DNA of 17,464 nt from UBA1801 sp035353395. GTDB taxonomy: Bacteria > Acidobacteriota > Holophagae > Holophagales > Holophagaceae. The stretch is taken from assembly GCA_035353395.1 (NCBI GenBank), contig DAOPZL010000055.1, positions 1 through 17,464 on the forward strand. The letters are read 5' to 3'. Both the position numbers and the translations under genes were made by a program. Within the stretch, counting starts at the first letter, position 1, and the number at the start of each line of letters is the position of its first letter. Positions 14,011 to 17,464 of the stretch are shown here, in pieces. Below the pieces are notes generated by a model. The model did not search any database. It saw only the letters and a program-made list of their open reading frames with translations, and was not told the origin of the DNA.

Positions 14011-14966
14011 CAGGAGGCCGCCCGCCCCGTCCTGGGCGCCCGGTTCGTCAGCCAGACGCCGGCGGTCACCAGGGCGGCGCCCGTCAGCAGGGAGGCACTC
14101 AAGACTTCCCCGAGGGTGAAATGGGCGATGATCACCGCGCAGAGGGGGACGAAGTTGATGAAGAGGCCTGCGCGGGTGGCGCCGATCCGCTGGATGCCCT
14201 CGTAGAACCAGACGAAGCCGAAGACGGTGCCGAAGACGCCGAGGTAGGCGAGGCAGAGCCAGTCCTTCGGCGTGAACGCGAGACACTGGACGGCGGCGCC
14301 CTCCCTGAACGCCGGCACGGCGAGCGCCGCGGTGCCCACGAGCACCGAATACATCACCGAAGGAAGGGGCTTGAGGTCCTTCATGAGCACCTTGCCAACG
14401 AGGGAGTAGGTGGCCCAGCTCGCCACGCAGCCCAGGATCAGCAGTTCGCCGCGCCCCACCCCTCCGTTCCAGAGGCTGGCCAGGTGCCCGCGGGAGACGA
14501 CCACCATGGCCCCGAGGATCGAGACCAGGATCCCCGCGATCCTCGCCGGCGTGAGGCGCTCCTTGAAGAACCAGGCCGAGAAGAGGGCGATCAGGATGGG
14601 ATTGTTGGCCACGATCATGGACGCCCGGCCGGCCTCGACCAGCTTGATGCCGTTCAGGAAGAAGGCGTTGTAGGCGAAGACGCCCGTGAGCCCCAGCACG
14701 GCCACCGGGAGCCACTGCCCCCTGCGCAGCGGCGGGATGCCGCCCTCCATGCGCCAGGTGACCAGCACCAGCAGGACGGAGGCGATGGCGAAGCGGAAGA
14801 AGGAGGCGGTGAAGGGCCCCACGTCGCGCACCACGACGCGCCCTGCCGAGTAGGTCCCGCCCCAGAAGAGGGCGCTGCCCAGCAGCTTCAGGTAGACGAC
14901 CGCAAGGTTCCCTCGCTTCTTCTGCTCCACGGCACGCTCCGGCGGCGGAGTCCCCGCCTCTATCAT
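14010..14966 (-). CDS. EamA-family (DMT superfamily) transporter
   Basis: 318 aa from the ATG at 14966, 14 nt after the phzF-type stop, with GGGAG about 9 nt upstream. The sequence has ten predicted hydrophobic segments arranged as two EamA repeats: about residues 27-160 (LGSALFWGGTYSAGRVVVRDVGP, NNPILIALFSAWFFKERLTP) and 175-308 (ASWATYSLVGKVLMKD, YLGVFGTVFGFVWFYEGIQRIGATRAG, FINFVPLCAVIIAHFTLGEVLS). Note these quoted pieces are shorter than the full segments. Family knowledge: DMT carriers export or import amino acids, nucleosides, drugs or other small metabolites. Its place between a PhzF-type enzyme and a regulator suggests export or import of the PhzF substrate or product. Substrate cannot be assigned. 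Confidence 0.9.
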   Translation of the reverse strand: MIEAGTPPPERAVEQKKRGNLAVVYLKLLGSALFWGGTYSAGRVVVRDVGPFTASFFRFAIASVLLVLVTWRMEGGIPPLRRGQWLPVAVLGLTGVFAYNAFFLNGIKLVEAGRASMIVANNPILIALFSAWFFKERLTPARIAGILVSILGAMVVVSRGHLASLWNGGVGRGELLILGCVASWATYSLVGKVLMKDLKPLPSVMYSVLVGTAALAVPAFREGAAVQCLAFTPKDWLCLAYLGVFGTVFGFVWFYEGIQRIGATRAGLFINFVPLCAVIIAHFTLGEVLSASLLTGAALVTAGVWLTNRAPRTGRAAS

Positions 14967-14980
14967 TTGAGCAGCTCCCG

Positions 14981-15970
14981 TCAGAGGCTGTACTGCCCCT
15001 CCAGGCGGACGATGGCCCCGCCGCCGAAGACGATGCGGAGCGTGCCGTCGGAGGCCCGCCTCGTGGACAGGGTCACGATGTTCGGATGGTCGAGGTCCCC
15101 GTTCTGCTCGATGCGGATGCGGCTCCCGTCCCACTTCCTGCTGCGGTAGAGGTAGTAGCCGAGCGCCGCGTTCACGGAGCCGGTGGCGGGATCCTCCAGG
15201 TAGCCCAGGGGCGCCACGAAGACGCGGGTGCGGTAGCGGTTGGCCGGATCCGACACCTCGGAGGTGAACACCACGACCGCGTCCAGGCCGTGCTTGTCGC
15301 AGAGTCGGCGGAGGGCCTCGAAGTCGGGGGCGCAGTCCACCGTCCGCCGGAGGGTCTTGAGGGGCACGCAGAGCGTCTGGTTCCCGGCGTTCACGATGCC
15401 GATCTTCAGGCCCGGGTCGATGGCGTTCTTGGGAAGCCGCAGGGCCTCGCAGATCTCCGCCAGGCCGATGCCGCATCCGGAACAGACCGGGTCGGGAACC
15501 TGGACGTAGACCATCTGCGGCTCCTCGCGGGAGATCTCCGCGGACAGGACTTCCTTGTTGGTGTGGAGATGGATCTCCCGGAGGTTCTTGAGCCCGCTGT
15601 CGTTCATGACGAGGTCGTTCACGATGGCCAGGGTGGTGTGGCCGCAGAACTCGACCTCCTTCTCGGAGGAGAAGTACTTCAGCCGGAAGGTGTCCCGGCT
15701 GATCCGCGTCACGTAGCCCACTTCGGAGACGAAGCCCTTCAGGTCCCGGGCGATCTTCTGCATCTCCTCGCACGAGAGATGCTCCAGGGATTCCAGGTAG
15801 ACCGCCGCCGCGGGGTTCCCGCTGGCGGTGCTGGTCGCGAAGGCGTCGATCTTCTTGAACTTCAGCTTCCTGGCCAGGGACCGGCTGGCGGGCGCGCCGA
15901 CCCGGGGCCACGCCCCGACCGGCCCGGGACCAGGCTGCCAGTAGGTCAAGGCAACGTCGAGGTAGGACAT
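14981..15970 (-). CDS. PhzF-family isomerase/epimerase with N-terminal extension
   Basis: 329 aa from the ATG at 15970, chosen because GGGAG (15976-15980) lies 5 nt upstream. The PhzF fold begins only at residue 37 (KFKKIDAFATSTASGNPAAAV). The general acid/base glutamate is E83 (FVSEVGYV), then GHTTLA (110-115) and EDPATGSVNAALGYYL (259-274), which are the family's substrate-pocket motifs. The first 36 residues (MSYLDVALTYWQPG and on) have no PhzF similarity and are proline/glycine-rich. Family knowledge: PhzF proteins are two-lobed, cofactor-free enzymes catalysing proton shifts; known members act in phenazine synthesis or as epimerases/isomerases of unknown substrates. No phenazine genes are nearby. 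It heads an operon with the EamA transporter and the WYL regulator. Confidence 0.87.
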   Translation of the reverse strand: MSYLDVALTYWQPGPGPVGAWPRVGAPASRSLARKLKFKKIDAFATSTASGNPAAAVYLESLEHLSCEEMQKIARDLKGFVSEVGYVTRISRDTFRLKYFSSEKEVEFCGHTTLAIVNDLVMNDSGLKNLREIHLHTNKEVLSAEISREEPQMVYVQVPDPVCSGCGIGLAEICEALRLPKNAIDPGLKIGIVNAGNQTLCVPLKTLRRTVDCAPDFEALRRLCDKHGLDAVVVFTSEVSDPANRYRTRVFVAPLGYLEDPATGSVNAALGYYLYRSRKWDGSRIRIEQNGDLDHPNIVTLSTRRASDGTLRIVFGGGAIVRLEGQYSL

Positions 15971-15992
15971 GGGATCTCCCGGGTCTTCGGAA

Positions 15993-16041
15993 AGTATAGG
16001 AAAAGGCCGTTCCGGAACGGATCCAATACCGGAGCCGGTAT
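15993..16041 (-). promoter_or_regulatory. phzF promoter with two stacked dyads
   Basis: On the minus strand TATACT (15993-15998) is a five-of-six match to a -10 hexamer, 23 nt from the phzF start. Just upstream, in the -20 to -35 interval, is a perfect 14-bp palindrome CCGTTCCGGAACGG (16007-16020). A second dyad, ATACCGG-AG-CCGGTAT (16026-16041), is centred 20 bp further upstream, about two helical turns. No good -35 hexamer is seen 17 nt from the -10, which fits a promoter that needs an activator or is covered by a repressor. The WYL protein of the same operon is a candidate regulator, by position only. Confidence 0.5.
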
Positions 16042-16120
16042 GCGATTTCGGATCCCGGAAGACGAGAGATGGGAAAATCGCCTTCAGAACAGACTCCCAT
16101 AGACCACTTGCCTGCCCTGG

Positions 16121-16145
16121 CCCCTTGGGGGTTCCCCCGCGGGGG
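16121..16145. other. Alternating C/G tracts able to form competing hairpins
   Basis: CCCC-TT-GGGGG-TT-CCCCC-GC-GGGGG lies 23-48 nt upstream of tcdA. The central G-run can pair with the C-run on either side, and the last C- and G-runs form a perfect 12-bp palindrome, so several hairpins are mutually exclusive. It lies in the tcdA leader if transcription starts upstream. Its role, if any, is unknown. Confidence 0.35.
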
Positions 16146-16168
16146 CTCTTCGAACACACTCGTAGACC

Positions 16169-16942
16169 ATGAGATGGTTCGCACGCACGGAACAACTGAT
16201 CGGCGCGGAGGGCCTCGCGCGCCTGCGTGCCTCCCGCGTGGTGGTCTGCGGGCTCGGGGGCGTGGGGGCCTTCGCCGTGGAGGCCCTGGCCAGGGCCGGG
16301 GTGGGACACCTGAGACTGATCGACCATGATGTCGTGAACGCCTCGAACCTGAACCGCCAGATCCTCGCGCTGCGCTCGACCCTCGGCCGGCCCAAGGCCG
16401 AGGTCGCGGCCGAGCGGGTGCGCGACATCAATCCCGAGTGCGACCTCGATGTCCGCCGGGCCTTCCTCAACGGCGACTCGGTCGCGGAACTGCTGGAGCC
16501 TCCGCTGGACGTCGTGGTGGACGCCATCGACTCCGTGAACGCCAAGGCGGGGCTGATCCAGGCCGCCCGCGAGCGGGGACTCCCGGTGGTCTCGAGCATG
16601 GGGGCCGGAGGGCGGCGTGACGGCAGCCGCATCCTCGTGGGGGACCTCTCGGAGACCGACGTCTGCCCGCTGGCCGCCATCATGCGCAAGCGCCTCAAGC
16701 GGCGGGGCGTCAGAAGCGGGGTCCGCTGCGTGTACTCCCTGGAACCCTGCCGGAACGACCTCCTGCCGGATCCCGTCGACGTGGAGGCCCACGACGGGCC
16801 GGGGCGCAAGCGGACGCCCCTGGGCACTCTCTCCTACATGCCCGCCCTCTTCGGCCTGCGGGTGGCGGAGGAGGTGATCCGGATCATCCTGGACGCGGAG
16901 TCGGCGCCGTCGGTCAGTTCGCCTCCAGCTCCGCCAGCATGA
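16169..16942 (+). CDS. tcdA: tRNA threonylcarbamoyladenosine dehydratase (TcdA/CsdL-like)
   Basis: 257 aa, ATG start; a purine-rich ribosome binding site is not obvious. The N-terminus RTEQLIGAEGLARL fits the TcdA subgroup of E1-like ThiF/MoeB proteins. The nucleotide fold shows GLGGVG (28-33), the ATP site IDHDVVNASNLNRQI (51-65), K76 in GRPKAEV and DAIDSVNAK (118-126). The C-terminal part has TDVCPLAAIMRKRLKRRGV and a YSLEP segment. Family knowledge: TcdA uses ATP to adenylate and cyclise t6A37 to ct6A in ANN-decoding tRNAs, improving decoding; it works with a sulfur-relay partner in some species, which is not seen here. Other E1-like activities are less likely given the sequence. Its 3' end overlaps the convergent TPR gene by 29 nt. 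Confidence 0.88.
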   Translation: MRWFARTEQLIGAEGLARLRASRVVVCGLGGVGAFAVEALARAGVGHLRLIDHDVVNASNLNRQILALRSTLGRPKAEVAAERVRDINPECDLDVRRAFLNGDSVAELLEPPLDVVVDAIDSVNAKAGLIQAARERGLPVVSSMGAGGRRDGSRILVGDLSETDVCPLAAIMRKRLKRRGVRSGVRCVYSLEPCRNDLLPDPVDVEAHDGPGRKRTPLGTLSYMPALFGLRVAEEVIRIILDAESAPSVSSPPAPPA

Positions 16943-17464
16943 TCTGGGCGGAGCCGCTCTCCGGGTGCAGGAGCAGGCACTCCCGGAGGAGCCGCCTGGC
17001 GCCCTCGGGGTCGTGCAGGTTGCGGCGGGTGTCGGCCAGTTCGATGAAGGCCTCCTCGCTGCGCTCGTCCAGGCGCAGGGCCTGGCGCCAGTAGAACTCG
17101 GCGCGCTCCCACTCCCCGAGGTCTGCGCAGGCGTGGCCCGCGTCCAGCATGTAGTCCAGGTTGTCCGGTTCCATCCGGGCGCAGCGCTCCAGGTCCTCCC
17201 GGGCGGCGAGGAGGTCGTCCTGGTGGGACCGGCAGAGGCCGCGCAGGTGCCAGAATTCCGCCCGTTCCCGGGCGTCCTGGCCCAGGGTGTCCAGGAGTTC
17301 CCGCAGGGAGTCCCAGGCCTCCATGCCGCCGAGGCTCTCGGCCTGGACGAGCAGCAGGTCCAGGTCGCCGGGGTGCTGCGCGAGGAGCGGCGCGACCTCG
17401 CGATGGACTTCGTCGTAGCGTCCCAGGTCGAGCAGGACGAAGAGCCTCAGGGGCGGCTGGCCCC
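16914..17464 (-). CDS. TPR-repeat protein, 5' end outside window
   Basis: The frame is open from the right edge to the stop at 16914, giving 183 codons; the ATG at 17324 is internal to it. Several tetratricopeptide repeats are visible, with the A-x-x-x-G-x-Y/F-x-x-A pattern: ...LLDLGRYDEVHREV, FWHLRGLCRSHQDDLLAARE, YMLDAGHACADLGEWERAEF and AFIELADTRRNLHDPEGARR. No catalytic domain is visible in this part. Family knowledge: TPR arrays are protein-protein interaction scaffolds, so function depends on the missing N-terminal part. The repeats are rich in Leu, Glu and Arg, and no signal peptide can be judged. Convergent with tcdA. Confidence 0.82.
   Translation of the reverse strand, partial: GQPPLRLFVLLDLGRYDEVHREVAPLLAQHPGDLDLLLVQAESLGGMEAWDSLRELLDTLGQDARERAEFWHLRGLCRSHQDDLLAAREDLERCARMEPDNLDYMLDAGHACADLGEWERAEFYWRQALRLDERSEEAFIELADTRRNLHDPEGARRLLRECLLLHPESGSAQIMLAELEAN

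Noticed and set aside
1..17464. Defence system, prophage, transposon, CRISPR or RNA gene.
   Set aside because: Both strands show no recombinase or transposase, no regularly spaced repeats and no recognisable tRNA or rRNA.

Overview
The window is a very GC-rich (about 70% by eye), gene-dense piece of bacterial chromosome with short intergenic gaps, AGGAG-type ribosome binding sites and a few sharply AT-rich promoter islands. The gene mix is a GGDEF signalling protein, M24 peptidases, a phosphotransacylase/acyl kinase, a cysteine-rich ferredoxin and NlpC/P60 and PhzF-type proteins. It suggests a free-living Gram-negative with fermentative or anaerobic capacity, perhaps Holophaga/Geothrix-like Acidobacteriota or a deltaproteobacterial-type lineage. 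That placement is inference and is not settled here. I see no phage, IS element, CRISPR array, rRNA or tRNA.

Layout. 1-2.4 kb: 3' end of a PAS-GGDEF diguanylate cyclase (+), converging on an intact M24 peptidase (-) and a small DUF2917-type protein (-) with its own terminator. 2.4-2.6 kb: an AT-rich divergent promoter region carrying two near-identical 15-bp operator-like repeats 42 bp apart. 2.6-4.1 kb: a secreted NlpC/P60 cell-wall hydrolase (+). 4.1-4.9 kb: a scar with the 3' halves of two divergently oriented genes, an AraC-type regulator (-) and an alpha/beta hydrolase (+), both without their 5' ends. 4.9-9.3 kb: a minus-strand operon of alanyl-tRNA editing protein, FAH-family hydrolase and a single polypeptide joining phosphate acyltransferase to butyrate kinase. 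9.3-10.7 kb: an M24 Xaa-Pro aminopeptidase homologue (+) that has lost three of its five metal ligands. 10.7-11.5 kb: a ferredoxin with a cysteine-rich C-terminal domain (-). 11.5-11.75 kb: a divergent AT-rich promoter region with a perfect 17-bp palindrome. 11.7-13.15 kb: tatD-DUF4126 operon (+). 13.1-16.0 kb: minus-strand operon PhzF-EamA transporter-WYL regulator, where the WYL gene is fused out of frame to the 3' half of a DJ-1/PfpI gene (second scar). 16.2 kb-end: tcdA (+) and the 3' part of a TPR protein (-).

How the genes fit together. The alaX-FAH-ptb/buk operon would join translation quality control to acyl-CoA/acyl-phosphate energy metabolism. The fused enzyme could hand acyl-phosphate from one active site to the other and make ATP from butyryl-CoA or a related acyl-CoA. 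The phzF-transporter-WYL operon looks like a small metabolite-modifying and export unit whose promoter carries two stacked dyads. The two scars each join partial genes, so this genome has either undergone local deletion or is mis-assembled at these points.

The most interesting observations are the fused acyltransferase-kinase, the probable M24 pseudoenzyme, the paired operator at 2414-2470, and the two truncation scars.
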